Of a DNA stretch of 64,000 nucleotides, positions 8,932 to 17,731 are shown piece after piece. Origin of the DNA: Pseudoponticoccus marisrubri (GTDB lineage: Bacteria > Pseudomonadota > Alphaproteobacteria > Rhodobacterales > Rhodobacteraceae). Each line of letters opens with the position of its first letter. Within the stretch, counting starts at the first letter, position 1. The notes under the pieces were generated by a model that saw only the letters and a list, made by a program, of their open reading frames with translations, made no database searches and was not told where the DNA came from. The stretch is from positions 62,001-126,000 of the forward strand of contig NZ_LPXO01000003.1 in assembly GCF_001482405.1 (NCBI RefSeq), given 5' to 3'. The translations under genes and the position numbers were made by a program.

Positions 8932-9788
8932 TGCCCAAGGATCAGGCAGAGACCGCCGCGCTCGACCGGATCGCGGCGGCCTTGGAAAGACTGGCCCCGG
9001 CGCCGCTGGAGGCGCCGGATTTCGCCGCGGCCGAGGCCTTTGTCTGGCACGTGGCGCCCGACCGGCTGGTGCCGGTGCCGCAGGTCAACCGCGTCGCGCT
9101 GGACCTGCTTCTGGGGATCGAGCGGTCGCGTGACACGCTGCTGGCCAACACTCTGCAATTCGCCCGCGGCCTGCCGGCCAACAACGCGCTGCTCTGGGGC
9201 GCGCGGGGCATGGGCAAGTCGAGCGTGGTCAAGGCGGTGCATGCCGCCGTGCGCGACGAGGGCCATGATCTGAAACTGGTCGAGCTCCAGCGCGAGGACC
9301 TGCCCTCGGTCGGGCGTCTGCTGGGGCTTCTGCGCGACGCGCCATACCGTTTCGTGCTGTTCTGCGATGACCTGTCCTTTTCCCATGACGACCAGCACTA
9401 CAAGAGCCTCAAGGCCGTGCTGGATGGCGGGGTCGAGGGGCGGCCGGACAACGTGGTCTTCTACGCCACCTCGAACCGGCGCCACCTGATGCCGCGCGAC
9501 ATGATCGAGAATGAGCGGTCGACCGCGATCAACCCGTCCGAGTCGGTCGAGGAGAAGGTCTCGCTGTCGGATCGCTTCGGGCTCTGGCTGGGTTTCCACC
9601 CCTGTTCGCAGGACGAGTACCTGGAAATGATCCGCGGCTATTGCGCGGCCTACGGGGTCGAGATCGCCGAGGAGGAACTGCGCGCCGAGGCGGTGGAATG
9701 GCAGGCCACGCGCGGCGCCCGCTCGGGGCGTGTGGCGTGGCAGTTCTTCACCGACCTCGCCGGGCGCAAGGGTGTGGCCCTCGGCTGA
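8931..9788 (+). CDS. DUF815-family AAA+ ATPase
   Basis: A 285-residue P-loop ATPase of the DUF815 family, with Walker A GARGMGKSSVV and Walker B-like VLFCDDLSF. It keeps the family signature YATSNRRHLMPRDM (sensor-like) and DRFGLWLGFHPCSQDEYL. The biological role of DUF815 proteins is not established. Starting one base inside the tatC stop, it is last in the tatABC operon, but the same linkage is common in relatives and does not prove a role in export. A strong bidirectional terminator closes the operon. Confidence 0.88.
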   Translation: MPKDQAETAALDRIAAALERLAPAPLEAPDFAAAEAFVWHVAPDRLVPVPQVNRVALDLLLGIERSRDTLLANTLQFARGLPANNALLWGARGMGKSSVVKAVHAAVRDEGHDLKLVELQREDLPSVGRLLGLLRDAPYRFVLFCDDLSFSHDDQHYKSLKAVLDGGVEGRPDNVVFYATSNRRHLMPRDMIENERSTAINPSESVEEKVSLSDRFGLWLGFHPCSQDEYLEMIRGYCAAYGVEIAEEELRAEAVEWQATRGARSGRVAWQFFTDLAGRKGVALG

Positions 9789-9800
9789 GCGCCGCTTTGG

Positions 9801-9848
9801 CGAAACGAAACCGCCCCGGACCGTGATGGCCGGGGCGGTTTCGTTTCG
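9801..9848. terminator. Bidirectional terminator between convergent operons
   Basis: A perfect 19-bp stem (left arm 9801-9819, right arm 9830-9848) with a 10-nt loop. The stem base is AAACGAAA/TTTCGTTT and the top is GC-rich, so a run of T follows the hairpin in both directions. It separates the tat operon (plus) from nlpD (minus). Confidence 0.9.
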
Positions 9849-9865
9849 GACGATGCCCGCGCGGG

Positions 9866-11074
9866 TCAGCGCAGGTAGGCCATGGGATCGGTGCTCTCGA
9901 AGCCCTGGCGCACCTCGAAATGCAGGAAGCTGGGATCGCCCGGGCGCACCTTGCCCAGGGTCTGGCCGCGGCTGACCGCGTCGCCCTTCTCGACGGTGAT
10001 GTTGTCGAGATGGGTGTAGACGGTGATCAGGTCGCCCGGATGGCGGATCAGCAGGAACTTGACCCCCTCGGCCGTGGTGCTGACCGAGGCGACGCTGCCC
10101 GAGGCCGCGGCCTTGACCGGCGTGCCCGCGGGGGCCGAGATGTCGATCCCCTCGTTCCGGCCCTTGGCATAGTCGCGGATGATCGCGCCCTCGACGGGCT
10201 TGATCATGGCCGCGTCGCGGGCGGGCTCGGCCGCCTCTTGCCCGATATCGGCAACGGGCTCCTCTGGGTCCGGCTCGGGCGCGGTGGCCTGGTCCTGCGC
10301 GCTCGGGGCGGGCGTGTTGGCGGCGGGCGGCGTCTCCTGCGGCAGCGGGCGCGAGGCCGAGGGCGGCGGCGGCGTGGGCGAGCCGTCGCCGGGATCGGTC
10401 ACCGCCTCGGTCGCGCTCTCGCCGCTGTCCTGCACCACGGGGATCAGCAGGAACTGCCCCTCGCGCAGGGTATAGTCGCTGTCCAGCCCGTTCCACTGCG
10501 CCAGCGAGCGCGGCGTCACGCCGTAGAGCCGCGCGATGGTGAAGGCGGTCTCGCCCCGGGTCACCTGGTGGCGCACCGGTTCCTCGCCCGTCTGCGGCTG
10601 CGGCTGCGACGCGCTGCGGCGCTGCGAGGTGTCGGGCGCGTTGTCCAGCGCATTGCCGGCCAGCGTGGCCACGTCGACCTCGGCCGCAGGGCGGATCGGG
10701 CCGGTGGTGGGGGCGCCGGTCGCGGGCGAGGGCTCGGCCACGCGGCGGGGCAGGGCGATGATCTCGCCGCGCCGCAGCGGGTCGTCCACCTGCACGCCGT
10801 TGTAGCGGGCCAGCTCGCCCGGGCTGAGCCCGATCCGGTTGGCCAGCGAGGTCACGGTATCGCCGCGCCGTGCCACCGCCACCTGGTAGTTCGGATATGA
10901 GATGATGCCGCGGTCATCGGGGTCGGGCCGGTCGGCCACCGCCTGCCGGGCGGCATCGGACGTGTCGAACCGGCTGCCGATCTTGCCGCGCAGGTCGAGG
11001 TCCAGACCGTCGGCACAGGCGCCGAGCGTCAGGACAAGGGCAAGGGCCGTAGCCGTACGGGGGGCTGCTGTCAT
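9866..11074 (-). CDS. nlpD: NlpD-like lipoprotein, two LysM domains plus degenerate LytM/M23 domain
   Basis: A 402-residue outer-membrane lipoprotein candidate. The signal ends in lipobox LTLGAC with the lipidated cysteine at residue 20. Two LysM peptidoglycan-binding domains follow (about residues 60-110 and 165-215), then a Pro/Glu-rich linker and an M23-type domain (about 295-400) with YTHLDN and LHFEVRQG. The first zinc ligand of active M23 enzymes (HxGxD) is replaced: the sequence reads NEGIDI, just as NlpD of E. coli has NKGIDI. It is therefore probably an amidase activator, not a hydrolase. The order surE-pcm-nlpD matches the classic gene cluster. Confidence 0.88.
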   Translation of the reverse strand: MTAAPRTATALALVLTLGACADGLDLDLRGKIGSRFDTSDAARQAVADRPDPDDRGIISYPNYQVAVARRGDTVTSLANRIGLSPGELARYNGVQVDDPLRRGEIIALPRRVAEPSPATGAPTTGPIRPAAEVDVATLAGNALDNAPDTSQRRSASQPQPQTGEEPVRHQVTRGETAFTIARLYGVTPRSLAQWNGLDSDYTLREGQFLLIPVVQDSGESATEAVTDPGDGSPTPPPPSASRPLPQETPPAANTPAPSAQDQATAPEPDPEEPVADIGQEAAEPARDAAMIKPVEGAIIRDYAKGRNEGIDISAPAGTPVKAAASGSVASVSTTAEGVKFLLIRHPGDLITVYTHLDNITVEKGDAVSRGQTLGKVRPGDPSFLHFEVRQGFESTDPMAYLR

Positions 11075-11132
11075 CGCATCGTCCTCAATTCGCGCCCCTT
11101 GTTGGCCGGGACGTCCTTGGTTGCGGGCCGGG

Positions 11133-11774
11133 TCAATCCTTGCCCAGACCCTCGACCAGCGGCACGAAGCGCACCGGCCTGAGCTCGTCATACTCGAACC
11201 CGCTTTCCGTCCGGGTGACGCGGATCAACCGCTGCACCGCGTCGGACTGGCCCACGGGCACCACCATGATACCGCCGATCTTCAACTGGGCCAAGAGCGG
11301 GCCGGGCGGATCCTCGGCTGCGGCGGTCACGAGTATGCGGTCGAAGGGCGCCTGGTCGGGCAGCCCGAAGGAGCCGTCGGCGGTGAACACGGTGATGTTC
11401 GCCAGCCCCAGCCGGTCGAACACCTCGCGCGCGGCGATCACCAGCCGGCGGTGCCGGTCCACCGTGTAGACCCGCCGTGCCAGAAGGCTGAGGATCGCGG
11501 CCTGGTAGCCCGAGCCCGTGCCGACCTCGAGCACCTTGTCGCGCGGCCCCACGCGCAGCGCCTGCGTCATCAGCGCCACCACCGAGGGCTGCGAGATGGT
11601 CTGCCCGCAGGCGATGGGCAGAGGCATGTCCTCGTAGGCGCGATCGCGGAAATAGCCCTGGATGAAGGCGCCGCGGTCGATCTTCTCCATCGTCGACAGG
11701 ATCGCCTTGTCGGTCACGCCCTTCGAGCGCAGGGCGAAGAGGAACTGCATCTTGGCTTCGGCGTCGAAGCTCAT
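11133..11774 (-). CDS. pcm: Protein-L-isoaspartate O-methyltransferase
   Basis: A 213-residue SAM-dependent methyltransferase that repairs isoaspartyl residues in aged proteins in the cytoplasm. Motif [12 protein letters not shown] and the upstream [14 protein letters not shown] are family hallmarks; motif III region GGIMVVPVG is also present. Its start overlaps the stop of surE by four bases (ATGA), and nlpD follows 58 bp later, so surE-pcm-nlpD form one operon. Length is normal. Confidence 0.95.
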   Translation of the reverse strand: MSFDAEAKMQFLFALRSKGVTDKAILSTMEKIDRGAFIQGYFRDRAYEDMPLPIACGQTISQPSVVALMTQALRVGPRDKVLEVGTGSGYQAAILSLLARRVYTVDRHRRLVIAAREVFDRLGLANITVFTADGSFGLPDQAPFDRILVTAAAEDPPGPLLAQLKIGGIMVVPVGQSDAVQRLIRVTRTESGFEYDELRPVRFVPLVEGLGKD

Positions 11775-12556
11775 GAAAAGGCGTCTCCCAGCGCGGCCAG
11801 CGCGTCATGGGCGGTCAGGTCGGCGCGCATCGGGGTGACGCTGACATAGCCTTGCAGGTTCACATCCGCGTCCGAACCGGCGCTGGCGGCCGCGCGCTGG
11901 TCGCCGCCCCGCACCCAGAGAAAGCGCCGCCCCGAAGGCGACAGGTGCGGCTCGACGGCAAAGCGCGTGCCCTGCCGGATGCCCTGCGGCACGACGCGCG
12001 TGCCGGCCACGTGGCTCGCGGGGACGGGGGGGAAGTTGACGTTGTAGAACAGCCGGTAGCCGTCGCCCGCGCCGGGATCGGCGGCGATGATGCGGCGCAG
12101 CACCTCGGCGCCATGCGCCTCGGCCGCCTCGAACGGGTTTTCAAGGTCCCGCGTGTCGGGGCCCAGGTATTGCGACAGGGCGATGGACAGCAGCCCCTGC
12201 AGCGCGCCCTCCAGCGCACCGCCCAGCGTGCCGGAATAGAGCGCGTTCTCGGCCGAGTTGTTGCCCCGGTTCACCCCCGACAGGACCAAGTCCGGCGGGC
12301 TGTCGCGCAGCACGTCGTGCAGGCCCGCCAGCACGCAATCCGCCGGGCTGCCCTCGGCGGCAAAGCGGCGCTCGCCCATCTGCGCGATCATCGTGGGATG
12401 GGTGTAGGAGATGCAATGCGCCACGCCCGATTGCTCGAAGGCGGGGGCCACGGTCCAGACCTCGCCCTCGGGCCCGGCCAGCTCATGGGCGATCCGCTCC
12501 AGCGCGGCCAGTCCCGGCGCGTTGATGCCGTCGTCATTGGTGATGAGAATGCGCAT
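11771..12556 (-). CDS. surE: 5'-nucleotidase SurE
   Basis: A 261-residue metal-dependent nucleoside monophosphate phosphatase. The N-terminus [15 protein letters not shown] contains the metal-binding [13 protein letters not shown] and [18 protein letters not shown] are further SurE signatures. The start at 12556 is fixed by this N-terminus; the open frame upstream is unrelated to the family. First gene of surE-pcm-nlpD. Confidence 0.96.
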   Translation of the reverse strand: MRILITNDDGINAPGLAALERIAHELAGPEGEVWTVAPAFEQSGVAHCISYTHPTMIAQMGERRFAAEGSPADCVLAGLHDVLRDSPPDLVLSGVNRGNNSAENALYSGTLGGALEGALQGLLSIALSQYLGPDTRDLENPFEAAEAHGAEVLRRIIAADPGAGDGYRLFYNVNFPPVPASHVAGTRVVPQGIRQGTRFAVEPHLSPSGRRFLWVRGGDQRAAASAGSDADVNLQGYVSVTPMRADLTAHDALAALGDAFS

Positions 12557-12685
12557 GTCAGAGTGCCTGTCTTGCTCTGAACCGTCCTTAGAGGACAGGG
12601 GTGCGCAGGGCAAGCGGCCGAGGGCGGGGCGCATGGCCCCGGTGCCGTCATCGGCGCACCGTACCGCCGCGAGGCGGTTGTCCGG

Positions 12686-13327
12686 TCAGTCGCGGATCTC
12701 GGCCAGCAGGCGCGCGGCCTCCTCGGCCGGGCGGGCCAGCGGGGCGCGGTCCTCGCCGGGATGGAAGCGCGCGCGGGTATGCGTCTCCATCGGGCGCGGG
12801 GTCAGGATGCGGATGGCGGGGCCGAACCTCTCGTGCTCGGCCGCCCAGCTGCGCGCCAGCGCGATCTGCGCCGACTTGGTGGTGCCGTAATGGCCATAGA
12901 ACTTCTCGCCGCCATGCGGGTCGTCGAAGAACAGCGCCGTGCCCATGTCTCCCAGCAGCGGCGCCACGAAGGGGACCAAGTGGCCCATCGCGTCGATATT
13001 GGTGCTGACCGATTTCTTCCAGTCCTTGGCATCCAGATGCGCCGCCGGGGTCAGCGGCGCGGCATGGATCGCCGTATGGGCCCAGAGCGTGATGCCGCCC
13101 CAGCGGTCATGGATCGAGCGGCACATATGCGCCATCGCGTCGCGGTCGCAGATGTCAAGCGGCGCCAGCGTGGCCGACCCGCCCTTGGCCTTGATCCGGT
13201 CGTCCAGCTCTTCCAGCCCGCCGACGGTGCGGGCCACGGCGATGACGTGATAATCCGGCGCGAGCGCTTCGCCCAGGGCAAAGCCAAGCCCGCGCGAGGC
13301 ACCGGTGATGAGGGCGATCTGGGTCAT
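12686..13327 (-). CDS. Short-chain dehydrogenase/reductase (SDR)
   Basis: A 213-residue Rossmann-fold oxidoreductase. The N-terminal nucleotide-binding motif is TGASRGLG; the active site is YGTTK (Tyr-x-x-x-Lys). In place of the usual NNAG it has AHTAIH, so the structural Asn is not conserved there. The substrate is unknown. Genes like this sit near purF in related genomes, a positional conservation that says nothing about substrate. Confidence 0.85.
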   Translation of the reverse strand: MTQIALITGASRGLGFALGEALAPDYHVIAVARTVGGLEELDDRIKAKGGSATLAPLDICDRDAMAHMCRSIHDRWGGITLWAHTAIHAAPLTPAAHLDAKDWKKSVSTNIDAMGHLVPFVAPLLGDMGTALFFDDPHGGEKFYGHYGTTKSAQIALARSWAAEHERFGPAIRILTPRPMETHTRARFHPGEDRAPLARPAEEAARLLAEIRD

Positions 13328-13381
13328 CTGCGCTGTCTCACCCGAGCGGCGGCAAAGGTCAAGCGGCCAGTCACGCGCCGC

Positions 13382-13726
13382 TCAGGCCGCGGGCATGGCC
13401 AGGGTCTGCGACCGACCGCGTGCCTGCAGGATGACCCGTGCGTCCGAGATGCCCAGCACGCGATGCCCGCCGACCTTGTCGCCGCGAGCCACCTTGTGCA
13501 TCTGCCCGTCGGGCAGGCGGATCAGCGCGCTCATCGAGGCCTCGGTGCCGAACGTGCCCAGCAGCATCATCCCGTCGCGCGCCAGCGGCGCCTCGGTCGT
13601 GGCCAGTTCCCGGGCCTTGGTCATCTGGCCGTCCTCGGCCGCTTCGGTCCGGGCCGCCTGGGCGCGGGCAACAGTTTTCTCGAACCCGGCCGGCCGAGGC
13701 CGGGGGCGCAGGGAGCTTTCCAGCAT
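13382..13726 (-). CDS. Small PilP/GspC-like domain protein
   Basis: A 114-residue protein. The C-terminal 55 residues contain SALIRLPDGQMHKVARGDKV followed by GGHRVLGISDARVILQARG, which resembles the beta-rich homology region of PilP and GspC pilus or secretion proteins. No signal peptide or membrane helix is visible before it, unlike true PilP, and no pilus genes are nearby. The ATG at 13726 follows AGAAGG at a long spacing; an in-frame GTG at 13738 is the alternative. Real coding seems likely, function unknown. Confidence 0.6.
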   Translation of the reverse strand: MLESSLRPRPRPAGFEKTVARAQAARTEAAEDGQMTKARELATTEAPLARDGMMLLGTFGTEASMSALIRLPDGQMHKVARGDKVGGHRVLGISDARVILQARGRSQTLAMPAA

Positions 13727-13949
13727 GGATAGACACACCTTCTTGTCTGGCGTTGCGCACCGGGAGTGATCCGGTGCGATCCGCCATCTAGGCCCGATGC
13801 TGCAGCTGCGAAAGAGGGGGTGCCGGCCATGCGCCGGAAGGCGCCGTTTGCGCTATCCGCGATCGGCGGAAGCTTGCAGGGCGGTCATCATGCCGCGCCG
13901 CACAGTGGGCGCGGCGGCTTTTGGGGCAGGGGCAGAGGCGGCGTTCCGC

Positions 13950-15440
13950 CTATTCCGCCGCCTTCATCTGGAAGCCCTTCTCGATCATGTCGGCGGGCTC
14001 CACCGGGTATTCGCCCGAGAAACAGGCATCGCAATATTGCGGCTGGTCCGGATCGCGGCCGCCGGCCTCGCCCACCGCGCGGTAGAGACCGTCAAGCGAG
14101 ATGAAGCGCAGGGAATCGACCCCCAGATGGGCGCACATCTCGTCCTCGGACATGGTGGCGGCCAGCAGCTTTTCGCGCTGCGGCGTGTCCACCCCGTAGA
14201 AACAGGGCCAGGCGGTGGGCGGCGAGGCGATGCGGAAATGCACCTCCTTGGCGCCGGCATCGAGGATCATCTCCTTGATCTTGCGGCTGGTCGTGCCGCG
14301 CACCACCGAGTCGTCGACAAGGATCACCTTCTTGCCGCGGATCAGCGCGCGATTGACGTTCAGCTTGAGCCGGACGCCCATGTTGCGGATCTGCTCGGTG
14401 GGCTCGATGAAGGTGCGGCCCATATACTGGTTGCGCACGATGCCCATGCCGTAGGGGATGCCCGATTCATGGGCAAAGCCGATCGCGGCCGGCGTGCCGC
14501 TGTCGGGCACGGGGCAGACAAGATCCGCGTCCACCGCGGCCTCGCGCGCCAGCTCGACCCCGATCTGGCGCCGCGTCTCGTAGACCGAGCGCCCGCCGAT
14601 GATCGAATCGGGGCGCGAGAAATAGACATGTTCGAAGATGCAGAAGCGCGGCCGCGCGGGGCGGAAGGGGTGATGGCTCTCGACGCCCTTCTCGGCGGTG
14701 ATGACGACCATCTCGCCCGGCTCGATCTCGCGCACGTATTCCGCGCCGATGATGTCCAGCGCGCAGGTCTCGGAGGACAGGCACCAGCCATCGCCGATCC
14801 GGCCCAGCACCAGCGGGCGCACGCCCAGCGGGTCGCGCACGCCGATCAGCTTGGTGCGTGTCATGGCCACCACCGAGAACGCCCCCTCGACCCGGCGCAG
14901 CGCATCCTCCATCCTGGCGGGGATGTCGCGTTGCAGCGAGCGGGCCATCAGGTGGATGATGCATTCGCTGTCGCTGGAGCTCTGGAAGATCGACCCGCGG
15001 TCGATCATCTCGCGCCGCAGCGCGTCGGCATTGGTGATGTTGCCATTATGCGCGATCGCCGCGCCGCCCATCGAGAACTCGCCGAAGAAGGGCTGCACGT
15101 CGCGGATCGCGGTCGGCCCTTTCGATCCGGCGGTGGAGTAGCGGACATGCCCGATGGCCAGCTGGCCGGGCAGGGTCTCCATCAGCGACTGCTTGGTGAA
15201 GTTGTCGCGCACATAGCCGAAGCGGCGCGCCGAGTTGAAGCCCTGGTCGGGCTGGTACGAGACGATGCCGCCCGCCTCCTGCCCGCGATGCTGCAGGGCA
15301 TGCAGGCCGAGGGCGACGAAATTGGCGGCATCACTGAGACCCACCACGCCGAAAATGCCGCATTCCTCGCGCAGCTTGTCGCCGTCGGAAGAGCCGTCAT
15401 AGTCGAAAGGGTGGGCCGGGGGCATGTGGGCGTCGGACAA
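13950..15440 (-). CDS. purF: Amidophosphoribosyltransferase
   Basis: A 496-residue enzyme for the first committed step of purine synthesis (PRPP plus glutamine to phosphoribosylamine). The N-terminal glutaminase nucleophile is Cys27 in REECGIFGVVG, exposed after propeptide cleavage. The PRPP loop is VILVDDSVVRGTTS. The best start is TTG at 15440, because GGAG lies six bases upstream of it; the in-frame ATG at 15425 has no Shine-Dalgarno sequence. The radA-cvpA-purF order is typical of Rhodobacterales, but an opposite-strand gene has entered between cvpA and purF. Confidence 0.95.
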   Translation of the reverse strand: MSDAHMPPAHPFDYDGSSDGDKLREECGIFGVVGLSDAANFVALGLHALQHRGQEAGGIVSYQPDQGFNSARRFGYVRDNFTKQSLMETLPGQLAIGHVRYSTAGSKGPTAIRDVQPFFGEFSMGGAAIAHNGNITNADALRREMIDRGSIFQSSSDSECIIHLMARSLQRDIPARMEDALRRVEGAFSVVAMTRTKLIGVRDPLGVRPLVLGRIGDGWCLSSETCALDIIGAEYVREIEPGEMVVITAEKGVESHHPFRPARPRFCIFEHVYFSRPDSIIGGRSVYETRRQIGVELAREAAVDADLVCPVPDSGTPAAIGFAHESGIPYGMGIVRNQYMGRTFIEPTEQIRNMGVRLKLNVNRALIRGKKVILVDDSVVRGTTSRKIKEMILDAGAKEVHFRIASPPTAWPCFYGVDTPQREKLLAATMSEDEMCAHLGVDSLRFISLDGLYRAVGEAGGRDPDQPQYCDACFSGEYPVEPADMIEKGFQMKAAE

Positions 15441-15620
15441 GGCGCGCTCCGAATCCAGATGGGCTTACCCGCCTTCCTTAATCGCTCCGGCCGCCCGTGT
15501 CACGAAACGATCACATATGGTGCCGTCGCGCAACGGGACCTGCCCAATCCCCGGTCACCGCAGAAACGGCCCGCGCCGCTTTTCGGTGACCGGGGCCCCG
15601 GGCCGGCCCGGATCCGCGTC

Positions 15621-15779
15621 TCAGACCAGTGGCGCGCGGGGCGTGGCGTGGCGCGGGCGGCGCTCGTCCCGGCCCATCAGCCGGTGGGCGGCTTCGCTGC
15701 GCATCCGGCGGCCGCGGGCCATGTAGAAGGCGGTGTCGATCGAGCCGTCGGGGCGGGTGTGAATGCGGGGCGGTGTCAT
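15621..15779 (-). CDS. Small 52-residue hypothetical protein
   Basis: Starts MTPPRIHTRPDGSIDTAFYM and is rich in Arg and His, strongly basic. The ATG at 15779 has an excellent ribosome-binding site (GGAG, seven bases upstream), the main reason to call it. Divergent from the regulator-hydrolase gene at 15934 and about 180 bp downstream of purF's start on the same strand. No function can be suggested; cytoplasmic by absence of signal. Confidence 0.6.
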   Translation of the reverse strand: MTPPRIHTRPDGSIDTAFYMARGRRMRSEAAHRLMGRDERRPRHATPRAPLV

Positions 15780-15933
15780 GGCGTGTCTCCTTGTCTGTCG
15801 TGACACCAGAGTGCCCGGCGCAGGCGGCGCGCGCTTGAAGGCCGCCTTGTGCTTTGCTTGCCGAACCCTTCTGATTTGCCGAAGGCATCCCGTCGCGCTT
15901 TGTGGACGGGCGCGCGGCGGTTAGGATGGGGCG

Positions 15934-17121
15934 ATGAGATACCGCTTCGCAGATGTCACGCTCGACCTCGCCCGGCACGAGCTGCGGCGCGACGGCGCGC
16001 CCGTGCATGTAGAGCCGCAGGTCTTCGCGCTGCTGGCCCTGCTGGCCCGGCGGGCGGGCGAGGTGGTCAGCCGCGACGCGCTGATCGCCGAGGTCTGGAA
16101 GGGGCAGATCGTCTCGGATGCGACGGTGGCGGCCCGGATCAGCGCCGCGCGCGCCGCGGTGGGCGATACCGGCCGCGATCAGGCGATCATCCGGACAGTG
16201 CCGCGCGTGGGCGTGCAGCTGGTGGCCGAGATCCTGCCGGAGGACGGCCCGCCGCCGGGGCCGGAGAGCCCCGACAACGCGATGCCGCCGCTCGACGTGC
16301 GCATGGCCACGTCGCCGGACGGCGCGGGGCTGGCCTGGAGCGCGCTGGGGCAGGGGCCGCCACTGCTGCGCGCGGGGCATTGGATGACGCATCAGGAGAT
16401 GGACCTGACCAGCCCGGTCTGGCGGCCCTGGATCGATCGGCTGGCGCGCGGGCGGCGGCTGGTGCGCTACGATCCGCGCGGCACGGGCATGTCCGAGCGG
16501 GGCTGCCCCGACGTGTCCTTCGACAAGCTGGTCGAGGATCTGGGCGCCGTGGCAGATGCGGCGGGGCTTGAGCGGTTCTCGATCTTTGCCGCCTCGCAGA
16601 GCGCCTCGGTCGCCTGCGCCTATGCCGCGCGCCATCCCGAGCGGATCGACCGGCTGATCCTCTACGGCGCCTTCGCGCAGGGCAGCAGCGTGCGCGACGG
16701 AGAGGTGGGCGCAGCCATGACCCGGGCGCTGAGCGAAATGATCCTGAAGGGCTGGGGCAAGCCGCAGGTGGGCGCGATGCGCTGCTTCTCCTCGCTGTTC
16801 CTGCCGCAGGCCAGCGATGCGCAGCTGCAGAGCTTCATCGACCTGCAGGTGGCCTCGGCCAGCCCGGAATGGGCCGCGACCCTGCGCGAGGTCTGTTCAA
16901 ACGTGGACGTGACCGGGCTGCTGCCGCAGGTCCGCGCGCCGGTGCTGGTCTGCCACGCGCTGCACGACTCGCTGCAACCCTTCTCGCAGGCCCAGCTGTT
17001 CGCCCGGCTGCTGCCCGATGCCAGCCTGCTCAGCATCGACAGCGGCAATCATATCCTGGTGCCGGACGAGCCGGGCTTTACCCGGCTGATGGACGCGGTG
17101 GACGCCTTCCTGGCGCGTTAG
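15934..17121 (+). CDS. Winged-helix regulator fused to an alpha/beta hydrolase
   Basis: A 395-residue fusion. Residues about 1-100 form an OmpR/CadC-type winged helix (FADVTLDLARHELRRDG, then EVVSRDALIAEVWKGQIVSD and IIRTVPRVGVQL). Residues about 125-395 form an alpha/beta hydrolase with YDPRGTGMSE, a nucleophile region FAASQSASVA, acid HDS and histidine SGNHILV. The elbow reads A-A-S-Q-S, so both glycines of GxSxG are replaced though the serine remains. It may bind a ligand in the hydrolase pocket to control DNA binding; that is inference. It sits in opposite orientation between cvpA and purF. Confidence 0.85.
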   Translation: MRYRFADVTLDLARHELRRDGAPVHVEPQVFALLALLARRAGEVVSRDALIAEVWKGQIVSDATVAARISAARAAVGDTGRDQAIIRTVPRVGVQLVAEILPEDGPPPGPESPDNAMPPLDVRMATSPDGAGLAWSALGQGPPLLRAGHWMTHQEMDLTSPVWRPWIDRLARGRRLVRYDPRGTGMSERGCPDVSFDKLVEDLGAVADAAGLERFSIFAASQSASVACAYAARHPERIDRLILYGAFAQGSSVRDGEVGAAMTRALSEMILKGWGKPQVGAMRCFSSLFLPQASDAQLQSFIDLQVASASPEWAATLREVCSNVDVTGLLPQVRAPVLVCHALHDSLQPFSQAQLFARLLPDASLLSIDSGNHILVPDEPGFTRLMDAVDAFLAR

Positions 17122-17124
17122 GGT

Positions 17125-17700
17125 TCAGCCCTCGTCGACGGGGGCCGGGGCGTCGCAGACGCCGACAAGCTGCTCGTATTGCGCGGTGATCCAGCCCAGG
17201 GCCTGCTCGGGGTTCTGCTGCTCGATCCGGTCGGTGAAGCGCGAGAAGACGGCGGCCGAGCGGCTGTCGTCGATCATCGCGATATCCTGCGCGGTAATCA
17301 CGGTCTGGTAAACGAAGAAGGCGATCGCCACCAGCAGAATGCCGCGTGCGACGCCGAAGAAGAAGCCGAGCGCCTGGTCGATCCCGCCCAGGGCGGATTT
17401 CTGCACGATCGACGAGAAGAGGGGCGTGAACAGCGACACTACGACCAGCGCCACGGTGAAGACCGCGGCAAAGGCGGCGATGATCGACAATTCGCAGCTG
17501 TCGGACAGGAACTCGCCGATCACCGGCACTTCCTTGATCAGCGGCTGCGCCTGGTCGGCGAACATGAAGGCGAGGATTGCTGCGAACACCCATCCCAGGA
17601 TGGCCATGATCTCTCGCACCACGCCCCGTGAATAGGCGAGAAGCGCCGAGAGCACGATCACGACGCCCACGACCCCGTCGACTACGGTAAAGCCTTCCAT
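17125..17700 (-). CDS. cvpA: CvpA family membrane protein
   Basis: A 191-residue protein with four hydrophobic helices in its first 150 residues (VVDGVVGVVIVLSALLAYSR, AILGWVFAAILAFMF, IIAAFAAVFTVALVVVSLF, FGVARGILLVAIAFFVYQTV) and a hydrophilic tail. The conserved G-R segment between helices 1 and 2 (YSRGVVREIMAILGW) is diagnostic. In E. coli cvpA precedes purF and is linked to colicin V export and stress tolerance; the molecular role is not known. Downstream of radA with 31 bp between them. Confidence 0.9.
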   Translation of the reverse strand: MEGFTVVDGVVGVVIVLSALLAYSRGVVREIMAILGWVFAAILAFMFADQAQPLIKEVPVIGEFLSDSCELSIIAAFAAVFTVALVVVSLFTPLFSSIVQKSALGGIDQALGFFFGVARGILLVAIAFFVYQTVITAQDIAMIDDSRSAAVFSRFTDRIEQQNPEQALGWITAQYEQLVGVCDAPAPVDEG

Positions 17701-17731
17701 CTGCTCAACGCCCCTTTGTTGCCCGCGTCGT

